DNA from: Muribaculaceae bacterium | GTDB lineage: Bacteria; Bacteroidota; Bacteroidia; Bacteroidales; Muribaculaceae | Direction: 5' to 3' | NCBI GenBank assembly: GCA_029052265.1 | Contig: JAIDJJ010000223.1 | Span: 1 to 14,627, forward strand | DNA: 14,627 nucleotides | In this document: positions 7,599 to 13,789 of the stretch, in pieces | Numbering within the stretch: position 1 is the first letter of the stretch | How the letters are laid out: each line of letters starts with the position of its first letter | Made by a program: the position numbers and the translations under genes | Notes under the pieces: generated by a model | The model's input: only the letters and a program-made list of their open reading frames with translations | The model's database searches: none | What the model was told of the DNA's origin: nothing

Positions 7599-8026
7599 AT
7601 TTTTATTGAACAATCCGGACAGATTCCTTTAAAATATAAATCCACGCTGTCGATCATATAACCCGGTGTAGCCGAATCCTTAAGTCTTTCAGGCAACGCC
7701 ATATCGACAATCTTTCCACATCTCCTGCATACGAAATGGCTGTGAGGAGGCTGCGGTGCAAGATCATAACGACGGTTGCCGCTTTCGATCTCAAGCTCTC
7801 TTATCAATCCTGCATCAACCAGAGCATGCAGGGAATTGTAGATGGTAGTACGCGACAAAGAGGGAAACTTTTCAGACAGCGTACCATAAATCTCATCCGC
7901 AGTGGGATGGCTTCCGGCATTGGCGACAAACGACATCACGGCTATACGCTGAACAGAGGGACGCATCCCCCGTTCATGGATCATTTCTGTGATCCGCACA
8001 TCGCTATAGTTGTCTAATCTTTCCAT
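7589..8026 (-). CDS. perR: Peroxide-responsive Fur-family repressor PerR
   Basis: This 145-residue Fur-family protein has an N-terminal winged helix (recognition region SLSRTTIYNSLHALVDAGLI, about 56-75) and a C-terminal dimerisation domain. The structural zinc cysteines are Cys100/Cys103 in CRRCG and Cys136/Cys139 in CPDC. The regulatory metal set lines up with B. subtilis PerR (His37, Asp85, His91, His93, Asp104): here His40, Asp88, His95, His97 and Asp108. An Asp rather than Glu at the last position is the feature that favours a peroxide sensor over an iron sensor. In PerR, iron-catalysed oxidation of the histidines releases DNA. Being first in an operon with rubrerythrin strongly supports the call. 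It is probably autoregulated, since a near-palindrome overlaps its -7 box. Confidence 0.93.
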   Translation of the reverse strand: MERLDNYSDVRITEMIHERGMRPSVQRIAVMSFVANAGSHPTADEIYGTLSEKFPSLSRTTIYNSLHALVDAGLIRELEIESGNRRYDLAPQPPHSHFVCRRCGKIVDMALPERLKDSATPGYMIDSVDLYFKGICPDCSIKINN

Positions 8027-8053
8027 TTTGATTTAACATTTTTGAAATCATTA

Positions 8054-8085
8054 CAAAATTAGTATTAATTTCAACTTTTACCAAA
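8054..8085 (-). promoter_or_regulatory. Predicted perR-rbr promoter with overlapping operator-like palindrome
   Basis: Read on the - strand, TTTG (8082-8085) lies exactly 20 bp upstream of TAATTTTG (8054-8061). This matches the Bacteroidota -33/-7 consensus TTTG and TAnnTTTG. It is 28 bp before the perR ATG. The near-palindrome AAATTA-GTAT-TAATTT (8056-8071) overlaps the -7 box and is a reasonable PerR operator. Confidence 0.7.
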
Positions 8086-8140
8086 TTTTAAATACTAACT
8101 TTTACTTAAATCTACAAACAAATATTAATTTCAGTTTTTT
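8061..8140. repeat. Three degenerate direct repeats at exact 30-bp spacing upstream of perR
   Basis: Related sequences begin at 8061 (AGTATTAATTTCAACTTTTA), 8091 (AATACTAACTTTTAC) and 8121 (AATATTAATTTCAGTTTTTT). They are AT-rich and imperfect, but the 30-bp register is exact. They cover the perR promoter and reach the 3' end of the upstream gene. Confidence 0.5.
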
Positions 8141-8889
8141 CTTTTAATATAGCGGGCAAGCCCATACAGATAGCGGCTAAAACCGGGGCGATTATACAAA
8201 AGACGTGAGAACCATTCCATATGCGGGTCTATGAACTTTACCGCCGCCCCCACAAAAAACATAGCGATCAACGTGCCTATACCTACCACATGCCATTGCC
8301 ACGTTCCAAAAAACATATATCCCAACAATACCGCTATGATAACCAAAGAGGTGTCTACAATGATCTTTGCTTTGGCAAAAGGCATTCCCGATGCTTTGGA
8401 GACTGCTACCGTAATGCCTTCTCCCGGCATAGTGACCGACCCGCACCGTATCTCAAACGAGATCCCAACTGCAAGCACACAACATCCTAACAGCTGTATG
8501 CACACCTCGGAGATTACTCCATCATAATTTATTGCGGATGTCAGCCACATGCTGACGTCAAGAAAAAAACCGAAAACAAACCCTATTATCAACTGACATA
8601 ACTGTACAACATGAAACCTGCGCCTGAGAATAAGTATCTGCAGACCTACAAGTATAAAATTCATTATATAGGTATATTCCCCTATGGTGTATGCCGGAAC
8701 CTTTCCTGTTTCTCCGGCAAGAGTCATCACAAAAGGAATTGTAGAGATCACACTGCTCCCTATATCTGAACGCACACAAAGTGCCACTCCCAAAGTCATG
8801 ATAAATATAGAGACCATAAGCAATATATGCTGCCATAAAAACGAAACCACCTTCTCCTTCAATCCATTTCTTTTTAATAATAAATCCAT
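8131..8889 (-). CDS. YczE/YitT-like integral membrane protein
   Basis: The 252-residue protein is strongly hydrophobic. Likely membrane segments lie at about 21-39, 73-88, 97-117, 127-145, 176-192 and 199-218. The loop TLGVALCVRSDIGSSVIST and the conserved GSVTMPGEGITVAVSKASGMPFAKAK segment (about 150-175) resemble the YczE/YyaS/YitT-like family (DUF6198 type). No substrate is established for this family, and I do not assign one. The basic C-terminus (YGLARYIKRKN) is probably cytoplasmic. The gene lies 104 bp upstream of perR on the same strand. perR has its own promoter in that gap, so read-through could add to perR-rbr expression, but a shared role in peroxide defence is only a guess. Its start at 8889 has a predicted promoter about 60 bp upstream. 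Confidence 0.75.
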   Translation of the reverse strand: MDLLLKRNGLKEKVVSFLWQHILLMVSIFIMTLGVALCVRSDIGSSVISTIPFVMTLAGETGKVPAYTIGEYTYIMNFILVGLQILILRRRFHVVQLCQLIIGFVFGFFLDVSMWLTSAINYDGVISEVCIQLLGCCVLAVGISFEIRCGSVTMPGEGITVAVSKASGMPFAKAKIIVDTSLVIIAVLLGYMFFGTWQWHVVGIGTLIAMFFVGAAVKFIDPHMEWFSRLLYNRPGFSRYLYGLARYIKRKN

Positions 8890-8948
8890 TTTATAATATT
8901 CTTTTTAAAGTTAACGCATTTAGAGGATGTTTACTTTTAATTTCAGTG

Positions 8949-8980
8949 CAAAATTACCAAAAAATTTTCAATTTTTTAAA
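8949..8980 (-). promoter_or_regulatory. Predicted promoter of the YczE-like gene
   Basis: On the - strand TAATTTTG (8949-8956) matches the Bacteroidota -7 box, with TTTA (8977-8980) 20 bp upstream as a one-mismatch -33 box. The same -7 octamer is used at perR. The leader to the ATG is about 60 bp. Confidence 0.45.
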
Positions 8981-9018
8981 AGTAAAGCTTATGTTGATAG
9001 CGCGTAGCTCCTAAAAGC

Positions 9019-9044
9019 ACAAATATAATAAATATTATATTTGT
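9019..9044. repeat. Perfect 12-bp AT-rich inverted repeat
   Basis: ACAAATATAATA (9019-9030) and TATTATATTTGT (9033-9044) form an inverted repeat around two bases. Each arm contains the -7-like octamer TATATTTG on one strand, so it may be a symmetrical operator or a weak bidirectional promoter. No TTTG is seen at the right distance. No gene follows to the right before the tRNA. Confidence 0.5.
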
Positions 9045-9146
9045 ATGGATGATACTGTAACATCGAGCCTTCTCCAATTATGACTATACCGGCATTAAAC
9101 AAGTGCTTTTTCCGATTTGAACCCTTCATTACATACGCCTGAAATC

Positions 9147-9180
9147 AAACACCCTGTAAGCAAATGCTTACAGGGTGTTT
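9147..9180. terminator. Hairpin terminator downstream of tRNA-Ser
   Basis: A perfect 16-bp inverted repeat (9147-9162, 9165-9180) with core ACACCCTGTAAGC sits 13 bp past the 3' end of tRNA-Ser on the - strand. The outer ends are AAAC/GTTT, and the U-tract is short in the tRNA direction (GTTTGATTTC). It probably ends the tRNA transcript. Confidence 0.75.
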
Positions 9181-9192
9181 CGGAGATTTTTG

Positions 9193-9279
9193 CGGAGAGG
9201 ACGGGATTCGAACCCGTGGTAGGATTGCTCCTACGTCAGTTTAGCAAACTGGTGGTTTCAGCCACTCACCCACCTCTCC
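9193..9279 (-). tRNA. tRNA-Ser (anticodon GCT)
   Basis: An 87-nt class II tRNA. The acceptor stem GGAGAGG (5') pairs with CCTCTCC followed by discriminator G. The anticodon arm CAGTT-TGCTAAA-ACTG shows anticodon GCT, which reads AGC/AGU serine codons. The long variable arm GTAGGA-GCAA-TCCTAC is typical of tRNA-Ser, and the T-arm has GGGTTCGAATCCC. The CCA end is not encoded. An ORF that runs across the tRNA on the + strand is spurious. Confidence 0.97.
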
Positions 9280-9348
9280 TAAATGTTAATAATAAAAGAT
9301 TTGATATCTCATCTTTTATCATAGAAGGTCTCTTCCTTCAAGCGACTG

Positions 9349-9380
9349 CAAAGTTAGACATTTTTTCTCTTTCTTGCAAT
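9349..9380 (-). promoter_or_regulatory. Predicted tRNA-Ser promoter
   Basis: On the - strand TAACTTTG (9349-9356) fits the TAnnTTTG -7 box, with ATTG (9377-9380) 20 bp upstream as a near-match -33 box. Transcription would start about 60-65 bp before the mature tRNA. A hairpin-capable pair, ATAAAAGAT and ATCTTTTAT (9292-9300, 9311-9319), lies in the leader. Confidence 0.55.
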
Positions 9381-9640
9381 AGTATTTGAAAAAATTTTTA
9401 TCTACAGGTGTTATTTTTATTGTAAAAAGTGATTTATGTTTAAAAACATCCTATTTATTATTAATTTTAAATAATCATGTACACTCTCTTTTCAAAGTTT
9501 TTATTAATTTTGAAAACTGGTAAGAGTAGATCTCTGAAGAATGATTGTAATGTCAAGGGAAACAGTATTGTCCGCCCTATTCTCTGATCATCTGTCTCCA
9601 TACCGGCAAAAACATATCTAAAAAAGAAAAAAGAAATAAA
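9381..9640. other. pyrH upstream region
   Basis: About 260 bp of AT-rich leader. A -7-like TAATTTTG is at 9505-9512 on the + strand, but no TTTG lies at the expected distance, so the pyrH promoter is not firmly placed. A TTATCTACA 9-mer is at 9398-9406, the same as the sites in the array near 13.8-14.1 kb. The pyrH start is preceded by a purine-rich run (AAAAAAGAAAAAAGAAATAAA). Confidence 0.45.
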
Positions 9641-10345
9641 ATGAAATATAACCGCATTCTTCTTAAACTCTCGGGCGAATCGCTCATGGGCAAACAAGGT
9701 CACGGCATCGATACAGAACGCCTTAATTCTTATGCCCAACAGATACAACAAGCTGTCAACAGTGGCGTGCAGGTCGGTATTGTAATCGGCGGAGGAAACA
9801 TATTCCGCGGTCTTTCCGGTGCTTCAAAAGGTTTCGACCGAGTAAAAGGCGACCAGATGGGTATGCTCGCCACAGTAATAAACTCCCTCGCACTCAGTTC
9901 TGCACTTGAGGCTATCGGACAGCCCGCAAAAGTGCTTACTGCAATCCCTATGTTCCCTATAGGCTACCCTTATTCAAAATGGGAGGCAATCAAGGCAATG
10001 AAAGAGGGAACTGTGGCAATCATGAGCTGCGGCACAGGATCCCCCTATTTCACCACAGACACAGGGTCGGCACTCCGCGCCATCGAGATCGAGGCAGACG
10101 TGATGCTTAAAGGCACACGCGTAGACGGAGTCTACACAGCAGATCCTGAAAAAGATCCCCTCGCCACTAAGTTTGACCATATCACTTATGAAGAGGTGAT
10201 CGCCAGAAATCTCAAAGTGATGGACATAACCGCAACAGCACTCTGCAAGGAAAACCACATGCCCATATACGTATTCAATATGGACATCGAAGGGAATCTT
10301 GCAAAAATGCTGAAGGGAGAAAATGTCGGCACTCTGGTGGATTAA
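9641..10345 (+). CDS. pyrH: UMP kinase
   Basis: This 234-residue protein is a bacterial hexameric UMP kinase of the amino-acid-kinase fold, which phosphorylates UMP to UDP with ATP for pyrimidine nucleotide synthesis in the cytoplasm. Visible motifs are KLSGESLMG (residues 9-17), the glycine-rich IGGGNIFRGLSG (49-60), DQMGMLATVINSLAL (71-85), the UMP-contacting CGTGSPYFTTD (130-140) and the nucleotide-binding GVYTADPEKDP (163-173). Length is normal for the family. In many bacteria pyrH follows rpsB-tsf and precedes frr. Here frr does follow, 86 bp later, but the gene upstream is a divergent tRNA, so the rpsB-tsf part is absent. Confidence 0.97.
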   Translation: MKYNRILLKLSGESLMGKQGHGIDTERLNSYAQQIQQAVNSGVQVGIVIGGGNIFRGLSGASKGFDRVKGDQMGMLATVINSLALSSALEAIGQPAKVLTAIPMFPIGYPYSKWEAIKAMKEGTVAIMSCGTGSPYFTTDTGSALRAIEIEADVMLKGTRVDGVYTADPEKDPLATKFDHITYEEVIARNLKVMDITATALCKENHMPIYVFNMDIEGNLAKMLKGENVGTLVD

Positions 10346-10348
10346 CTC

Positions 10349-10425
10349 TAATTAGTAATTAGTAATTGATAATTGACAATTACTAATTACTAATTGATAA
10401 TTGATAATTACTAATTGATAATAGA
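10349..10425. repeat. Eleven tandem heptamers in the pyrH-frr spacer
   Basis: The spacer is made of consecutive 7-mers in perfect register: TAATTAG x2, TAATTGA x2, CAATTAC, TAATTAC, TAATTGA x2, TAATTAC, TAATTGA, TAATAGA. Because 7 is not a multiple of 3 and most units carry TAA, stops occur in all three forward frames. The array ends 6 bp before the frr ATG. Confidence 0.95.
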
Positions 10426-10431
10426 TATATT

Positions 10432-10989
10432 ATGGAAGTTAAGGAATATCTCGACAACGCGAAAGACAACATGCAACTCGCCGTGGAATATCTCGACGAC
10501 ACACTTTCGCACATCCGCGCAGGCAAAGCTTCCGCTCGTCTGCTCGACGGAATCCGCGTTGACTACTATGGCTCGCAGGCTCCTATCTCAAACGTTGCAA
10601 ATATTTCCGTGCCTGACGCACGCACCATCGCTATCACACCGTGGGAAAAATCGATGTTCAAAGAAATTGAGAAAGCTATCATTAACTCTGAACTCGGTAT
10701 AACTCCTGAAAACAACGGCGAGGTGATACGTCTCTCCATCCCCCCTCTTACGGAAGACCGACGCAAGCAGCTCGTAAAACAAAGTAAAGCTGAATCCGAG
10801 ACTGCAAAGGTGTCTATACGCAACGCCCGCCGCGAAGCAATAGAAGGTCTCAAGAAAGAGATCAAGCAGGGTCTCAGCGAGGATGCCGAGAAAGATGCCG
10901 AGAACGAAGTTCAGAAACTCCATGACAAGTATATGAAGAAAATCGACGAGATCTTCGCCGCAAAAGAGAAGGAGATCCTCACTGTCTGA
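10432..10989 (+). CDS. frr: Ribosome recycling factor
   Basis: The 185-residue protein matches the usual RRF length. RRF acts with EF-G to split post-termination ribosomes. The three-helix bundle domain is formed by the N-terminal helix (YLDDTLSHIRAGKASARLLDG, about 20-40) and the long C-terminal helices. The small beta domain lies between them (ISVPDARTIAITPWEKSMFKEIEKAI, about 54-79, then a GVIRLSIPPLTEDRRKQLVKQ-like stretch at about 97-118). The C-terminal half is a highly charged coil (KKEIKQGLSEDAEKDAENEV) as expected. It is cotranscribed with pyrH across a heptamer-repeat spacer and is followed by a strong terminator. Confidence 0.97.
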   Translation: MEVKEYLDNAKDNMQLAVEYLDDTLSHIRAGKASARLLDGIRVDYYGSQAPISNVANISVPDARTIAITPWEKSMFKEIEKAIINSELGITPENNGEVIRLSIPPLTEDRRKQLVKQSKAESETAKVSIRNARREAIEGLKKEIKQGLSEDAEKDAENEVQKLHDKYMKKIDEIFAAKEKEILTV

Positions 10990-11026
10990 TCCGGAATACC
11001 ATATCCCGGTCAGTGGCATATCTTTT

Positions 11027-11068
11027 AATAAGCGTCATATCCGGCAGTCGGTATGACGCTTATTTTTT
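11027..11068 (+). terminator. Intrinsic terminator of the pyrH-frr operon
   Basis: A 13-bp perfect stem (AATAAGCGTCATA 11027-11039, TATGACGCTTATT 11052-11064) with a 12-base loop is followed by a T-run. It lies about 40 bp after the frr stop. Confidence 0.93.
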
Positions 11069-11131
11069 CCGGTTGCCGCAATAAAAGCTCACTATTTACC
11101 CACTCTTTTAAATGCTCCCGTCCAGCCTCTC

Positions 11132-12133
11132 ATGATCTCAATCATAATCCCGGTATATAACTCAGAAAAATATCTTGAAGAAACAATAGAAAGTGTGTAT
11201 TCCCAAACTTTCTGCGACTGGGAACTTATTCTTGTGGACGACGGATCGACCGACCGTTCGGGGGAGTTATGTGAAAAGGCAGCTATTCTTAATCCCAAAA
11301 CAAGAGTGGTGCATAAAAAAAACGGCGGGCTATCATCTGCCAGGAATGCCGGCATAACAGCGGCAAAGGGTTCTTGCCTGCTATTTCTTGACTCCGACGA
11401 CCTACTCCCCCCTGTAGCTCTGGAACTATTGTCGAAGAAAATGGCAGACTCCGGTTCAGATATTGTCTGCGGTAATATACATAATTTCCGGTCTTCTGCC
11501 AATTTATTAGGAAGCCACAATTTTATGAAATCAATCCCCGGGCAGATTGGAATCAAAACTTTCACCCCCGTCAAAGCCCTTGAAAAAATACTTTATCAGA
11601 AAACAATCAACAATTCTGTATGCGGAAAACTCTTTTCAAAAAATCTATTCAGGGAAGTGCGTTTCAGGGAGGGTACCGGATATGAAGATCTCGACATAAT
11701 ATCCCCCCTTGTATTGGAGGCGACAAAGATATCTGTCATTGCATTGCCGCTATATCATTACCGCCAGCATCAGGAAAGTTATATCCACACCTTTTCAATG
11801 AAAAGATGTGATGTCCTGGAAGTGACCAGGAAAATGGTGGACTACATGGCCTGTAACTGCCCCCGACTGTTGCCTGCCGCACGCTCCAGGCAACTCAGCG
11901 CAAATTTCAATATACTCGGGCTTATTGCGGCAAACAGAAACCACATAAAGGAGCGGGGTCTCTCTGAAGAAGCCGGCAGGATAGCTTGCGATTGCTGGAA
12001 TAAAATAAAGGAGCTGCGCGGAGAATCACTGCGCAACCCCTCTGTAAGATTAAAAAACAAGACGGGCATACTCGCCTCTTATTTAGGAGGCAGACCCCTG
12101 ACTGAAGCAATAGGGAAAATGATCTACAGATAA
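11132..12133 (+). CDS. Family 2 glycosyltransferase
   Basis: The 333-residue protein has a typical GT-A fold N-terminal half: ISIIIPVYNSEKYLEETIES (2-21), the nucleotide-sugar-binding LVDDGSTDRS (34-43), NGGLSSARNAGI (64-75) and the metal-binding DSDD (87-90). A GYEDLD motif in the second half is where the family usually places the catalytic acid. No membrane segment is obvious, so it is probably a cytoplasmic or membrane-associated transferase for polysaccharide or glycoconjugate synthesis. Donor and acceptor cannot be read. It is an orphan, with no other cell-surface sugar genes beside it. The ATG at 11132 overlaps the stop of a 7-codon upstream ORF (ATG 11112, TGA 11133-11135). The 3' end overlaps the convergent RNA methyltransferase gene by 10 bp. 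Confidence 0.9.
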   Translation: MISIIIPVYNSEKYLEETIESVYSQTFCDWELILVDDGSTDRSGELCEKAAILNPKTRVVHKKNGGLSSARNAGITAAKGSCLLFLDSDDLLPPVALELLSKKMADSGSDIVCGNIHNFRSSANLLGSHNFMKSIPGQIGIKTFTPVKALEKILYQKTINNSVCGKLFSKNLFREVRFREGTGYEDLDIISPLVLEATKISVIALPLYHYRQHQESYIHTFSMKRCDVLEVTRKMVDYMACNCPRLLPAARSRQLSANFNILGLIAANRNHIKERGLSEEAGRIACDCWNKIKELRGESLRNPSVRLKNKTGILASYLGGRPLTEAIGKMIYR

Positions 12134-12657
12134 TGGCTCGCAAACTGCCACATCGCGATCCCTGCACTTACCGAAACATTAAGTGAGTGTTTGATACCCC
12201 CCTGTGGAATCTCGATCACCAGATCCGCCATATCCACGATACGCTGGTCAACCCCCTTCACTTCATTGCCTACGACAAGCAGATAACGCCTACCTTCCGA
12301 AGGCACAAAATTCTGAAGCGGTATGCTGTCATGCGCCTGCTCAAGCACACATATTATCCACCCCTCTTCATGCATTCTCCTGACCTCTTCAAAAGCATCG
12401 TCCACATGACGCCATTCCACGCTCTCTTCCGCACCTAATGCTGTCTTGGAGATCTCCGGATGCGGCGGACATCCCGAAATACCCGCCAAGATCACTTCAC
12501 TTATAAGAAAAGCGTCGGCAGTGCGGAACATCGCACCGATGTTATACATCGACCGCACATTGTCTGCCAATATGGATAATGGAAGTTTTTCCATTTCCTT
12601 ATATTGGCGGAGACTGCAGTTCGTGAGCTCGAATATATTTTTCTTGGTTCTATCCAT
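12124..12657 (-). CDS. TrmH/SpoU-family RNA 2'-O-ribose methyltransferase
   Basis: The 177-residue protein is a minimal SPOUT (knotted) methyltransferase that uses S-adenosylmethionine. All three SpoU motifs are present: motif 1 DNVRSMYNIGAMFRTADAF (32-50, with Asn33 and Arg45), motif 2 LVVGNEVKGVD (127-137, with Glu132) and motif 3 IEIPQGGIKHSLNVSVSAGI (148-167, with Ser158-Leu-Asn160). There is no extra N-terminal RNA-binding domain of the kind seen in RlmB. The target could be tRNA or rRNA, so I leave the symbol empty. It lies 34 bp after nadA on the same strand and is probably cotranscribed with it. Its end overlaps the convergent GT2 gene. Confidence 0.9.
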   Translation of the reverse strand: MDRTKKNIFELTNCSLRQYKEMEKLPLSILADNVRSMYNIGAMFRTADAFLISEVILAGISGCPPHPEISKTALGAEESVEWRHVDDAFEEVRRMHEEGWIICVLEQAHDSIPLQNFVPSEGRRYLLVVGNEVKGVDQRIVDMADLVIEIPQGGIKHSLNVSVSAGIAMWQFASHYL

Positions 12658-12691
12658 AAAGAATGAATATGTCTGTCAAGATCCGGTCCTC

Positions 12692-13645
12692 TCACTCCGA
12701 CATTTCAAGCATGCGCTCGATCGGTCTGATCGCCTTTGCCGCTATTGCCGGATCCACCTGCACTTCCGGCTTGCCGTCACGCAAAGCCTCATACACCTTT
12801 CTAAGGGTGTTCAGCTTCATGAAATCGCATTCGTTGCATTGGCATTCGGCATCATCCGCAGGAGCCGGAAGGAAGACCTTTCCGGGACATTTTTTACGCA
12901 TCTCAAAAAGGATACCGCTTTCGGTGACCACAATGTATTCCGGAGCGTCGTCTACAGCTGCGAAATCGAGCAATGCCGCAGTAGATCCGACTTTGTCGGC
13001 TATGAGCTGCAGCGGACGGCGACATTCGGGATGCACAAGGACTTTCGCTCTTGGATGAGCCTTCTTCATTTCCGCAATTTTCTCAAGAGAGAAACGGTCA
13101 TGCACGTGGCAGGCACCGTTCCATAGAAGCATGCTGCGTCCGGTGACACTGTTTATATATTCACCAAGATTGCGGTCGGGACCGAATATTATTTTCTCAT
13201 CCTGCGGGAGCTGTTCCACAATCTTGCGCGCATTGCCTGACGTCACCACAATATCCGTAAGAGCCTTTACTGCGGCGGATGTGTTGACATAGCTGATGAC
13301 GGTATGATCCGGGTGTTGCTTCACGAAATTTTCAAATTCCACAGGATCGCAGCTGTCGGCAAGAGAGCATCCCGCCTCTGTATCCGGAATCAGGACCACC
13401 TTGTCGGGACATAAAATCTTCGCAGTCTCACCCATGAAATTTACCCCGCACATCACTATGACGTCAGCATCAGTACGAGCCGCCCGGCGTGCCAAAGCAA
13501 GAGAGTCGCCAATGAAATCGGCAATCTCCTGAATCTCGTCACGCTGATAATAATGCGCCATGATAAGGGCGTTTTTCTCTTTCTTGAGGCGAGAGATTTC
13601 CTCTTTGAGATGTTGAGCTGAGGACAGATTGGGAGTTGCGTTCAT
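12692..13645 (-). CDS. nadA: Quinolinate synthase
   Basis: The 317-residue protein is NadA, which condenses iminoaspartate with dihydroxyacetone phosphate to quinolinate in NAD biosynthesis and carries a 4Fe-4S cluster. Substrate-binding motifs are AHYYQRDEIQEIADFIGDSL (30-49) and SYVNTSAAVKALTDIVVTSGNA (119-139). The cluster cysteines expected from the archaeal enzymes correspond to Cys66 in MCGVNFMGETAKIL, Cys179 in WNGACHVHDRF and Cys273 in ECDFMKLNTL. HPECRRPLQLIADKVGST (205-222) is also diagnostic. The extra cysteines at 268 and 270 make a CxCxxC cluster. The nadB and nadC genes are not in the window. The upstream region is the long AT-rich intergenic stretch. I see no clear promoter in the first 100 bp. 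Confidence 0.97.
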   Translation of the reverse strand: MNATPNLSSAQHLKEEISRLKKEKNALIMAHYYQRDEIQEIADFIGDSLALARRAARTDADVIVMCGVNFMGETAKILCPDKVVLIPDTEAGCSLADSCDPVEFENFVKQHPDHTVISYVNTSAAVKALTDIVVTSGNARKIVEQLPQDEKIIFGPDRNLGEYINSVTGRSMLLWNGACHVHDRFSLEKIAEMKKAHPRAKVLVHPECRRPLQLIADKVGSTAALLDFAAVDDAPEYIVVTESGILFEMRKKCPGKVFLPAPADDAECQCNECDFMKLNTLRKVYEALRDGKPEVQVDPAIAAKAIRPIERMLEMSE

Positions 13646-13711
13646 CTTTATTTTTTATTTAATAAAAATTTAAATCTTTAAAAATTAAATAATCAACAAC
13701 AATAAAGGCTG

Positions 13712-13764
13712 TCAATAACCACCAATAAGTTTTTGCCTGAAAATTTGGAAATATGGGTTATTGA
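13712..13764. repeat. 9-bp inverted repeat upstream of nadA
   Basis: TCAATAACC (13712-13720) and GGTTATTGA (13756-13764) form an inverted repeat about 70-115 bp before the nadA start. It could be a regulator site for nadA or part of the adjacent structured region. Confidence 0.4.
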
Positions 13765-13789
13765 AATTCTTTATACAGTTGTTGACATA

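Noticed and set aside
8131..8889. A peroxide-related role for the YczE-like membrane protein
   Set aside because: Neighbourhood alone suggests it. perR has its own promoter, and the family has no established link to oxidative stress.
9117..9389. A 90-codon + strand ORF containing ERTGFEPVVGLLLRQ
   Set aside because: It is read across the antisense of tRNA-Ser(GCT). This peptide is a familiar artefact of translating tRNA-Ser genes.
12446..13126. A 226-codon + strand ORF
   Set aside because: It lies antisense to nadA and the TrmH-type gene, both of which show complete family motifs. The ORF has no recognisable domain.
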